A stretch of DNA of 64,000 bases from Salegentibacter echinorum (GTDB lineage Bacteria; Bacteroidota; Bacteroidia; Flavobacteriales; Flavobacteriaceae). A program made the translations under genes and the position numbers. The notes beneath the pieces are model-generated. The model worked only from the letters and a program-made list of their open reading frames with translations, did no database searches and was not told where the DNA came from. Positions within the stretch are counted from its first letter, which is position 1; the number at the start of each line of letters is the position of its first letter. Location: positions 1-64,000 of the forward strand of contig NZ_FQVT01000011.1 in the NCBI RefSeq assembly GCF_900129445.1, given 5' to 3'. Shown in pieces: positions 8,692-16,631 of this stretch.

Positions 8692-10101
8692 TTAATAACC
8701 GGGATTTTGATTAAGGTTAGGGTTCTTCATAAGTTCTTCGGCAGGAATGGGAAATAACACATCCATACTATCCCAACCAGAAGTTTTTTCGCTAAGTACA
8801 GATAAAGCGCGTTCTGTACGTTTTAAATTCAACCAACGATGTCCCCATTCGGTAAAAAACTCCTTTCTCTTTTCTTCCCAAATAAGCATTGATAATTCAT
8901 CTTTTCTGATATTAGGATCAGTATTTGAAATGAGTTCAAGACCCGCCCGGGCTCGTATTTTGTCTAGATCACTAATGGCCCCTTCTAAGTTATTTTGCAT
9001 AAGCCTCGCCTCGGCACGAATTAAGTATTGTTCAGCAAGCCGCAATACCATGGAATATTCGGTTATATTCCCCATACTGCTCCTATCTTTATATTTGAAT
9101 GGATAATAGTTGTCCGTATCTTCGTGGTAACCCACCCAATTCAATAGACGCTTATCCTGCTCTTCAAAGGTCTCCACAATTTCTGTGGTTAAAGCCACCT
9201 TTGTAAGGCTTGCCAAAACCGGATGAAAAATAAAGGTGGTTCCTTCATTGGTATAGGTGAGAATACCACCACTTCCACCTATTGGTGAAATTTGCCAAAT
9301 TGCTTCTTTACTATTGGCAAGGAAAACTTGATTCAAATCATCTTTAAGCTCATAGGTATCGGTCTGGGCTATAACGTTACTGCTCAAGCGTTCTGCTTCT
9401 ACCCAATTCCCGAGGAAAAGATGGACACGGGCTAGTAATGCTTCAGCCGCCGATTTATTTATGTGGGTGCGGTCGTCCTCCCGGTAAGTCACTTTAAGTA
9501 AATCAATAGCTTTTGTAAGATCTTGAGTTATTTGATCATAAATTTCATCGGTGGAATTTGCTGAAGCAAGACTGTTTTCGTTATAATCCGTTGTTAATAT
9601 TAAAGGAACTTCCCCATACAAATTAACCAGATAAAAATAGGTGAAGGCTCTTATAAATTTTGCTTCCCCCTCCAGATTGCTCTTCACTTCTTTCGTTAAA
9701 CTTTCCGAGATGGTAATACCTTCCAGAATCGAATTGGTCATATAAATTATATTATAAGTACTTGACCATATTGATAAGTTACGCGAATTGTTCGGTTGAA
9801 TAGTGTTCTCTTCAAACTCTAAAAGATTCAAATTGTTTGGGTTTAGGTTTTTCAGCTCATCAGCTGCAAGACCCGCCAATACGTGAATACTAGTTTCTCT
9901 TCCCCCACCGGCATAAGAAGCCCGGAACAATTCGTTATAAATTCCGGTCATGGTGCTAATTGCCGTTTCATCATTGTTGAAAACCGTTTCACTTACAATT
10001 TTGTGATTAGGCGCTTCCACATCTAAAAACTCTTCGCAAGACCAGAGCGCATAACAGGCCATTATAGCCAGTAAGGTTTTTGTATATATTTTACTTTTCA
10101 T
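8692..10101 (-). CDS. SusD/RagB-family substrate-binding lipoprotein
   Basis: 469-residue outer-membrane lipoprotein that forms the lid of a SusC channel and binds substrate. The lipobox ALWSC is at residues 18-22, followed by EEFLDVEAPN typical of SusD. TPR-like helices carry conserved family motifs (YNIIYMTNSILEG, GEAKFIRAFTYFYLVNLYGEVPLI, AEALLARVHLFLGNW), and the C-terminal hallmark EEKRKEFFTEWGHRWLNLKRT is present. It starts 11 bases after susC. With a peptidase as third gene the likely substrate is peptide (as for RagAB) rather than glycan; this is inference. Confidence 0.93.
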   Translation of the reverse strand: MKSKIYTKTLLAIMACYALWSCEEFLDVEAPNHKIVSETVFNNDETAISTMTGIYNELFRASYAGGGRETSIHVLAGLAADELKNLNPNNLNLLEFEENTIQPNNSRNLSIWSSTYNIIYMTNSILEGITISESLTKEVKSNLEGEAKFIRAFTYFYLVNLYGEVPLILTTDYNENSLASANSTDEIYDQITQDLTKAIDLLKVTYREDDRTHINKSAAEALLARVHLFLGNWVEAERLSSNVIAQTDTYELKDDLNQVFLANSKEAIWQISPIGGSGGILTYTNEGTTFIFHPVLASLTKVALTTEIVETFEEQDKRLLNWVGYHEDTDNYYPFKYKDRSSMGNITEYSMVLRLAEQYLIRAEARLMQNNLEGAISDLDKIRARAGLELISNTDPNIRKDELSMLIWEEKRKEFFTEWGHRWLNLKRTERALSVLSEKTSGWDSMDVLFPIPAEELMKNPNLNQNPGY

Positions 10102-10112
10102 AATATTTATAA

Positions 10113-13109
10113 TTAAAAATTAAGTTGTATTCCTCCTGTAATAGACCGTAAACCTGCAAAAGCACTTCCCCGTCCGGGCTTTTCAGGATCCATTCCTTGA
10201 TAGGAAGTTATAGTCAATAAGTTCTGCCCCCCGATAAAAAGTTTACCTGAGGATAATCCAAGGCTTCTCGTAAGAGTATCGGGAATCGCATAAGCCAAAT
10301 TCAGTGTTTTTAACCGTAAATAGGAAGCATCAACAATAGGAAAGTCGGAGTTCAATACATTGTTATAAGCCCTTGAGGCAGCTATCGAACTTGAAATTTG
10401 CTGAAACCTTGATTCCGAACCTAAGGCTTGTACTACTTCAGTTCTTTGATTTTCCAGTGGGCCAGCATCAAAAAGAGCTAGCATTCCCTCTTGCTTCACA
10501 AATTGCCATAGGAATTGTAATGAGAAGTTTTTATAACTTATAGAATTATCAATCCCTCCAAAAAACTCAGAGTTTCGATCCCATATTAGAACCCTGTCTT
10601 TAAAGTCTAAAGTACCATCTTCATTGATATCTCTCACTTTATAATAATTTGTTTCAGGGTTTAATCCATCATACTCATATAAAAGAGATATGTTGAGAGG
10701 CTGTCCCACTCTATAAGTGTTGGCATAAGAAGATTCCTCAATATCTGGATAACTTATTAACTTATTCCTGGGAAAGGTGAGATTAAAAGAGGTTTGCCAA
10801 CGAAACTCACCCGAACGGATATTAAAACTGGAAAATTCTATTTCCAGACCGGTATTTTCTACCGTAGCAGGTAAATTGGCTTGCACCGAAGAAAAGCCAG
10901 TTATGGCTGGAAGTGAAAAACCTACGAGTTGGCTTGAGGATCTATTACTATACCAACTTAAGCCCAGGTTAATCTTTCCCTTAAAAAGACCAAGTTCTAA
11001 TGCTGCTTCAAGTTTTTTATTTACCTCCCAGGAGTAATTTGGATTGGAAAGTTGGTTGGGGTATAACCCGCCCGGTCCTATGGTAGATTCATAAGCATCA
11101 AAATAGCCGTAGTCCCCAATTTGATCGTTACCCGTAGTACCATAACTACCTCTTAACTTCCCAAAGGATATAAAAGGCAAAAAGTTTTCAATAAAAGTCT
11201 GCTCAGAAAATATCCAAGCCCCACCAACAGCCCCAAAATTAGCCCATCGTTTTCCTGGACCAAACCGAGAAGAACCATCCCTTCTCCCTGTTAGGTTGAT
11301 ATAGTACTTTTTATCCCAGTTAAAACCCAGACGGGCAAATATGGCATTGTAACGATAATCAAAATTTTGATTTAATGGGGAAAGAATATTCTCGGCTGCA
11401 CTTAAATTTCCAATTAAGGCTTCCGAAACATAGCCTTCCCCCTGTAATCCCAGTTCATTATTTTCACTTTGTTGAAAAGTCCCACCTAAAAGAGCATCTA
11501 AATTTCCTTTTCCTATTTTATTATTATAGATGATTTGTGGCTCAATTATCCAGGAATTCCTTCGGTTTATACGATGATTAGAGCGATTTGTGAGGCTTTG
11601 CGAACTAGCGGGGTTGTATGATCTTTTCGGACGTTTCACCAGTTCATCCCCATTTAAATTGGTATAACCAAAATTAGATTTTATGCGAAATCCTTCTGCT
11701 AATTCATAGGAAACCACCAAATTGGAATTAAAATTGTTAATGCGTGTTTCACTATGGTTATGGAAACCGGTCAATGGATTGTCCAGACCTACTGCACTCC
11801 AATCTTCCCAGTTAAGTAGCCCAGTTTCAGTAAATAAAGAAGGTGCATTGGGAGCAAGTCTAAATGCCGGTTCAGAAAGGTTCATATACCCCACTAACTC
11901 ATTATGGTCTGCCCCATAGTTGATCGAAAAATTAAGGTTCAGCCTTTTATTTTCAGACGAATGGTTTATGTTCGCTCCGGCCGTTACCTTTTGATAATCG
12001 TAATCTCCTAAATAAACAGATCCCTGGGAATGATAGGAGCCACTTAATCGAAAGCTTGTATTTTTGTTTCCACCAGTGGCATTTAGGTTGATATCGGTAA
12101 CTGCAGAGGTACCTCCAAAAAATTGATCCTGCCAATCAGTATTTTGGTTTTGATCCCAAACCAGTAAATCATAAGCATTACTCTCCATAGGTTCTTCGCC
12201 GTCATTTTCAAAGGCACGTTGCCTGATTTGCAAATATTCTTCGGTATCCAATAAATCTAGCCGGTTAGGAACACTGGAAGCTCCGGTATAATAACGTGCT
12301 GATAATTCTGTTTTCCCTATCCGACCTTTTTTTGTGGTTATTAAAATAATACCATTAGCACCTCGGGAACCGTAAATAGCGGTGGCATCCGCATCTTTTA
12401 AAACCTCTATACTTTCAATATTAGATAGATTGAGAGTATTTAATGGATCTATTCTTCCGGTATCCAAATTGCTATAACTGTCAATGGGTGTAGAGTTCAA
12501 AGGCACCCCGTCAATAATATACAAAGGAAAATTTCCTTCTTCCCGAAGGCTGTTGGTTCCACGGATACGAATGGTGGAGGCATTTCCAGGCAAATTTCCA
12601 TTAGATACAATCTCTACCCCCGCCATTCTACCTTGCAACGCCTGTAGCGGGCTTACCACAGGCTGCAACTCTATCTCTTCCGCAGTTACCCGGGAAATAT
12701 TTCCTGTACTTTCCCTGCGTGTAGTATTGTAATACCCCGCATTAATTTTCACTTCACCCAGTGCCGAAATATCTTCCTGCAACTGAATATTTATTTCTTT
12801 TCGGTTATTTGTTTTTTCCCTGTGGGTTTTAAAGCCTATATAAGAAAAGACTAGAGTAGCATTTGTGGGGGCTACTATGGTATATTCTCCATCTAAATTG
12901 GTAACTGTTCCTTTTGAAGTAGCATCTATCGTAATGGTGACTCCCGGAATAGGCAAGCCTTTTTGATCACGCACTATCCCATAAACTTCCTGTTGTTGAA
13001 ATATTGGATGTGCAGTATTTGCCGCAGTTGCGGTCATTGCCAGGAAAAAGAATGCCCCGACAACAATAATTAGAGCCACCCATTTGAGGCGCGAATAATT
13101 ATTTTTCAT
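10113..13109 (-). CDS. SusC/RagA-family TonB-dependent outer-membrane transporter
   Basis: 998-residue TonB-dependent importer. It has an N-terminal signal segment (VALIIVVGAFFFLAMTATAANTAHP), a carboxypeptidase-like regulatory domain at ~40-115 (VYGIVRDQKGLPIPGVTITID), a plug domain with SusC hallmarks (LQALQGRMAGVEI, SIEVLKDADATAIYGSRGANGIILITTKKG), a long beta-barrel and the terminal aromatic residue (GGIQLNF). It is the first gene of the operon with SusD and an M16 peptidase. No sigma/anti-sigma pair is present, so control probably runs through the nearby AraC protein or the unusual leader region 13110-13797. Confidence 0.95.
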   Translation of the reverse strand: MKNNYSRLKWVALIIVVGAFFFLAMTATAANTAHPIFQQQEVYGIVRDQKGLPIPGVTITIDATSKGTVTNLDGEYTIVAPTNATLVFSYIGFKTHREKTNNRKEINIQLQEDISALGEVKINAGYYNTTRRESTGNISRVTAEEIELQPVVSPLQALQGRMAGVEIVSNGNLPGNASTIRIRGTNSLREEGNFPLYIIDGVPLNSTPIDSYSNLDTGRIDPLNTLNLSNIESIEVLKDADATAIYGSRGANGIILITTKKGRIGKTELSARYYTGASSVPNRLDLLDTEEYLQIRQRAFENDGEEPMESNAYDLLVWDQNQNTDWQDQFFGGTSAVTDINLNATGGNKNTSFRLSGSYHSQGSVYLGDYDYQKVTAGANINHSSENKRLNLNFSINYGADHNELVGYMNLSEPAFRLAPNAPSLFTETGLLNWEDWSAVGLDNPLTGFHNHSETRINNFNSNLVVSYELAEGFRIKSNFGYTNLNGDELVKRPKRSYNPASSQSLTNRSNHRINRRNSWIIEPQIIYNNKIGKGNLDALLGGTFQQSENNELGLQGEGYVSEALIGNLSAAENILSPLNQNFDYRYNAIFARLGFNWDKKYYINLTGRRDGSSRFGPGKRWANFGAVGGAWIFSEQTFIENFLPFISFGKLRGSYGTTGNDQIGDYGYFDAYESTIGPGGLYPNQLSNPNYSWEVNKKLEAALELGLFKGKINLGLSWYSNRSSSQLVGFSLPAITGFSSVQANLPATVENTGLEIEFSSFNIRSGEFRWQTSFNLTFPRNKLISYPDIEESSYANTYRVGQPLNISLLYEYDGLNPETNYYKVRDINEDGTLDFKDRVLIWDRNSEFFGGIDNSISYKNFSLQFLWQFVKQEGMLALFDAGPLENQRTEVVQALGSESRFQQISSSIAASRAYNNVLNSDFPIVDASYLRLKTLNLAYAIPDTLTRSLGLSSGKLFIGGQNLLTITSYQGMDPEKPGRGSAFAGLRSITGGIQLNF

Positions 13110-13797
13110 AATTTTGTGTGGTATTTAAATGAAACTTTGTTTTATTTAAGCTTAGGCCTTCCCCACTAGACTCCAATCTTGCGGGAAGGCTTTTTGGCTT
13201 AATAGCTTTAACTAAGGCTAATTCACTTTTCTTTTCATTTGCAATTTTTTATAAACCGGCACCCTTTTACCGATTTTTTGAACTAAAATTTAATAATCTT
13301 ACCCAAGGTCCATTAAGGACCCCGCCCAAAGCTGTTATTGAAAATAGGGCACAAAGACAGCCGCCCACGGGATTGTTTTGATTTTAGACCTGTCCCGCAA
13401 CAGGTTTACGGTTAGAAGTATCTGTTTGCCCACGATTTGGGCTGCGAGACTTATTAATTGCAGAAGATTACTTTGAAATATAAGAAGAGAAACGGGTCTG
13501 TTTTTGCTAAACAAAAAGAGACGTGAAGACTCAACTTATGCTTTGAGGTACTGGTATACCCTGCACACAATAAGTGAGCCCACGTCCCGGGTCGTGAGCA
13601 CTTCACCTATCCTCTCGTGTGCTAAAAATTACCAGTTTTCAAAGCGAGATTCAAAGCGAATGCTTCTAATATTTTATTTTAAGAAGTTTCGCAAAAATAA
13701 TTTATTATTTCAAATATACACATTTTTTTAAATCATTCTCTATCGAGAATAGATAATTTTTGAATATTAACTTATTTGTTGGTTAAATAATTCCATT
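13110..13797. other. divergent non-coding region with several hairpins
   Basis: 688 bases between susC (minus) and the small HTH gene (plus). It holds GCCTTCCC (13156-13163) pairing with GGGAAGGC (13183-13190) followed by TTTTT on the plus strand; GGTCC-ATTAA-GGACC at 13307-13321; ACCTGT-cccgca-ACAGGT near 13388-13405; and the long nested hairpin listed separately. The 75-codon frame at 13504-13731 lies across this hairpin and is not credible as a gene. On the minus strand the first hairpin would sit in the susC leader. Confidence 0.6.
13541..13644. ncRNA. candidate structured RNA: ~104-nt nested hairpin
   Basis: Five successive complementary segments nest inside one another: CTTTGA (13541-13546) with TCAAAG (13639-13644); ACTGGTA (13550-13556) with TACCAGT (13630-13636); GCACAC (13563-13568) with GTGTGC (13617-13622); AAGTG (13572-13576) with CACTT (13599-13603); CACG (13581-13584) with CGTG (13593-13596), closing a GC-rich loop with TCCCGGGT. 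This is far beyond chance for AT-rich intergenic DNA. The strand is not certain. It could be a regulatory RNA such as a flavobacterial structured motif, a leader of susC, or a mobile palindromic element. Confidence 0.5.
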
Positions 13798-14103
13798 TTG
13801 GCCTCGAAGAACACCAAGTCTCAAGTAATTCAGCAACAAAAACTAATTAATAAATTAATCTGTAGATTCATTACGGAAAAATTTTTATCACCAACTCGAG
13901 ACGAAAATGGTAGAGAGATATCGCAAAATGAATATTCGGAAATCATTGATATCTCGTCTTCTGTTTTGACAAAGATGAAAAATGAAGTAGGTTATAATAT
14001 ACCTTTGTCCACTATATATAGCATTTGTGAAAAGGAACAATTATCCTTATCAGATTTTTTTAGGCAATTCGAGCAAAGATTTCCTGAAGCTATTATAAAG
14101 TGA
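13798..14103 (+). CDS. small helix-turn-helix-like protein, TTG start
   Basis: 101 residues, entirely helical and rich in Lys, Gln and Ile. The middle part (NEYSEIIDISSSVLTKMKNEVGYNIPLSTIYSICEKEQLSLSDFFRQFE) reads like an XRE-type helix-turn-helix domain. The frame opens at TTG 13798 with no ATG or GTG in frame nearby upstream, so the start is uncertain. It lies just before the first cassette-like module. The function is not recognised; a small transcription regulator is the best guess. Confidence 0.5.
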   Translation: MASKNTKSQVIQQQKLINKLICRFITEKFLSPTRDENGREISQNEYSEIIDISSSVLTKMKNEVGYNIPLSTIYSICEKEQLSLSDFFRQFEQRFPEAIIK

Positions 14104-14335
14104 TTAATATATTATTTATTGTACTAACCAACACTTATCAGTCCTTAATATCATATTCTCCTACTTGGAAAATTTGAGATCAGGTTATTATAAATAATGA
14201 CACGCCTCTGGAAAATTTATTAGTTATGTGGAACCCACCAAATACCGAGATCCAAAAATCTAATAAAAAGGATAAACTGGAACAAAACTTCCTATTATCC
14301 CGTCAAATATAAAGGATATTAAGTATTTTTATCAG

Positions 14336-14355
14336 CATATAACAAGTTATGTGCA
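14336..14355 (+). other. attC-like site (short form) opening cassette module 1
   Basis: Near-palindrome GCATATAAC-AA-GTTATGTGC. The right half GTTATGTGCA (14346-14355) is the exact reverse complement of TGCACATA (16624-16631) plus AC (18482-18483) at the far end of the module when intron A is removed. That relation between cassette start (GTTRRRY-like) and cassette end (RYYYAAC-like) is the hallmark of integron gene cassettes. The long central arms of a typical attC are missing here. Confidence 0.5.
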
Positions 14356-14395
14356 ATTTGAACGAAACGACCAAAATTCAATAAAATAACAGAAT

Positions 14396-15604
14396 ATGAA
14401 TAACGAATTATACGAAAACGAAAAAGTTGATTTATTTCAAGAACCTGCAGGAAATGAAACAAAATTAACCAATGAACAAATTAATGAAAAGTATAAAAAA
14501 GGTGAAGTAAGAATCATAACTGAACAAGCTCGTTATCCACTTAATACTATTGTGAATTTGGTAAATAGTGAAGATTATATTCTAAATCCAGAGTTTCAAA
14601 GAAGACATAGATGGGATGGAACAAGAAAATCAAAGCTCATAGAATCGTTTATAATGAACGTTCCAATTCCACCTATTTTCCTTTATGAAAGAGAATATTC
14701 TGTTTATGAAGTGATGGATGGCCTTCAAAGACTTACCGCAATATCTCAGTTTTACGAAGACAAGTTTGCATTACAAGATTTGGTTGAATGGAAAGAATTA
14801 AATGGTTTAAAATATTCTCAATTACCTGAGCAAATAAGAAAAGGAATTGACAGAAGATACATATCGTCAATAATATTACTGCAAGAGACTGCAAAATCTG
14901 AATCAGAAGCAAACAGATTAAAACAATTAGTTTTCGAGAGAATTAATAGTGGTGGAGAAAAATTAAAAGCTCAAGAAATAAGGAATGCTTTATTTCCAGG
15001 TGGTTTAAATGACTTAACGATAAGTCTTTCTCGAAACGTCTATTTCTGTAAATTATGGAATATTCCAGAACCTGACGAAACAGAATTAACAACAGGACAA
15101 GCTAGACAAGAAGTAATTGAAGACAAGTACTTTAAAGATATGTCGGATGCAGAACTAGTTCTTAGATTTTTTGCTTATCGTCAAATTGACCAATGGCAAG
15201 GGAACACAATGGAATATTTTTTAGATGAATTCTTAAAAAAGGGTAATGAACAATTTGATGAAAGTGTCTTAAATAATTTAAAAAAATTATTCAATGATAC
15301 GATAGAGTTTGCATATGAATTATTCGATGAAAAGGCTTTTTGGCTTCATAGAAGTAGAGAGAATAAATGGTTTCATTACGAAAGACCTACTAAAATATTG
15401 TATGACCCAATGATGCAAGTATTAGCAAATAATTTGGACAAAAAATCTGAAATTTTAGCTAAAAAAAGTCAAATTATTGATGGACTAGCAGATTTTCATA
15501 AATCACAATATGATTCCTTTAAAGGACGTGATACAAATAAAACCAAAGTCTTAGAAAGAATTGAAGTACTAAATAAATATCTAAATAGTTTTATTAATGC
15601 GTAA
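14396..15604 (+). CDS. DUF262 (ParB-nuclease-like) protein, first gene of a two-gene defence-type module
   Basis: 402-residue protein with the DUF262 N-terminal domain used by GmrS/GmrSD-type and other defence enzymes. Key motifs are NPEFQRRHRWD at residues 64-74, IPPIFLYE at 91-98 and VMDGLQRLTAI at 106-116, the DGQQR-type signature. Helical C-terminal half with no recognised HNH motif. Its stop overlaps the start of the next gene in ATGCGTAA, so the pair is translationally coupled. DUF262 proteins often form nuclease or nucleotide-dependent effectors with a partner. An antiphage or toxin-antitoxin role is inference. Confidence 0.85.
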   Translation: MNNELYENEKVDLFQEPAGNETKLTNEQINEKYKKGEVRIITEQARYPLNTIVNLVNSEDYILNPEFQRRHRWDGTRKSKLIESFIMNVPIPPIFLYEREYSVYEVMDGLQRLTAISQFYEDKFALQDLVEWKELNGLKYSQLPEQIRKGIDRRYISSIILLQETAKSESEANRLKQLVFERINSGGEKLKAQEIRNALFPGGLNDLTISLSRNVYFCKLWNIPEPDETELTTGQARQEVIEDKYFKDMSDAELVLRFFAYRQIDQWQGNTMEYFLDEFLKKGNEQFDESVLNNLKKLFNDTIEFAYELFDEKAFWLHRSRENKWFHYERPTKILYDPMMQVLANNLDKKSEILAKKSQIIDGLADFHKSQYDSFKGRDTNKTKVLERIEVLNKYLNSFINA

Positions 15605-16619
15605 TATTTTAAGTGAATTCCAAAAGGAAATGGATTTGCTTAAATTATATATAGATTTTCAGAATGCGAGTTATAAAAATCAATCTAAAATTGAAAAATT
15701 AAAAACTGATTCTGTTTTAAAATCGCTTACGATATCTAAAATTAAGCAATTCGATTTTAACTCTCATATTATATCAATTTATGGTGCATATGAACATTTC
15801 GTCGAACAACTTTTTGTAAAATACTTAAATGTGATTTGTTCATTTATCACAAGTTATAATTTACTTCCAGAAGAGATTCAAAAAAATAATTTGAATAAAA
15901 CTTTAGAAATTATTAAGCAATTAGATTATCGGAAAAATAAAAATGTTAAGCCTGAAAAATTAATCGAAATTTTACATAAAAATATAAATGAAAATTCTTC
16001 AGTAATTAATATTGACGCCTTTAAAAACCATAGTGCAAACTTTAGAATTTCAGTTATTGATACCTATTTTTCTGAAATAGGAATTAAAAACACATCCAGC
16101 TTAATTAGACAATATGAACCGTTAAAAAGTTTTTTAACTATTAATGTTTCTGATTTTGCATCCAAAAAAAACAATATTGTATTTCCAATTCTTGAACATA
16201 TTTGTGACCTTAGAAATGATATTGCTCACGGAGTAAACAATGTTCAATTGATTAATAAATCAATTCTATTTGAGTATATCGATTTTATGAAAATATTTGC
16301 TACATCATTATTCGAATTAATAAACGATAACTATTTATCCAAAAAATTTGAGTCTAATAAAAATGAAATTGAAGTAATTAACATTTTCAATAAAGAAATA
16401 TTGTGTTTTAATACTAAAGGGAATAAAATTGATAGAAATTCCAAAATATTAGTGAAATCAGAAAATCATTTTCCGAATGTATTTTTAGCAAATATTAAAG
16501 ACATTCAGCATAATAATGTAAGTATTGACCAAACAGAACCAAATAATAATATTGACATTGGAATCTTAGTTGACAAAAAAATTAAAAACACTATGAACTT
16601 CAAACTAATTGCGGAATAA
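15597..16619 (+). CDS. HEPN-domain protein (MAE_28990/MAE_18760-like nuclease)
   Basis: 340 residues. The N-terminal half contains the HEPN fold pattern, with YGAYEHFVEQLFVKYL at ~62-77 and the RX4H motif RNDIAH at residues 206-211, the presumed RNase active site. The C-terminal ~90 residues form a beta-rich tail. It overlaps the DUF262 gene by 8 bases. HEPN proteins of this group are known partners of DUF262 proteins in predicted abortive-infection or toxin systems. The last ~20 bases before the intron contain the module's end motif TGCACATA. Confidence 0.8.
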   Translation: MRNILSEFQKEMDLLKLYIDFQNASYKNQSKIEKLKTDSVLKSLTISKIKQFDFNSHIISIYGAYEHFVEQLFVKYLNVICSFITSYNLLPEEIQKNNLNKTLEIIKQLDYRKNKNVKPEKLIEILHKNINENSSVINIDAFKNHSANFRISVIDTYFSEIGIKNTSSLIRQYEPLKSFLTINVSDFASKKNNIVFPILEHICDLRNDIAHGVNNVQLINKSILFEYIDFMKIFATSLFELINDNYLSKKFESNKNEIEVINIFNKEILCFNTKGNKIDRNSKILVKSENHFPNVFLANIKDIQHNNVSIDQTEPNNNIDIGILVDKKIKNTMNFKLIAE

Positions 16620-16631
16620 AAACTGCACATA

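Noticed and set aside
13156-13195. Terminator for susC
   Set aside because: The T run is on the plus strand, upstream of the susC start; it cannot end the minus-strand operon and is better read as a leader hairpin or remnant.
13504-13731. 75-codon plus-strand frame
   Set aside because: It overlaps the nested hairpin, has no recognisable fold or ribosome site, and looks like a chance frame.
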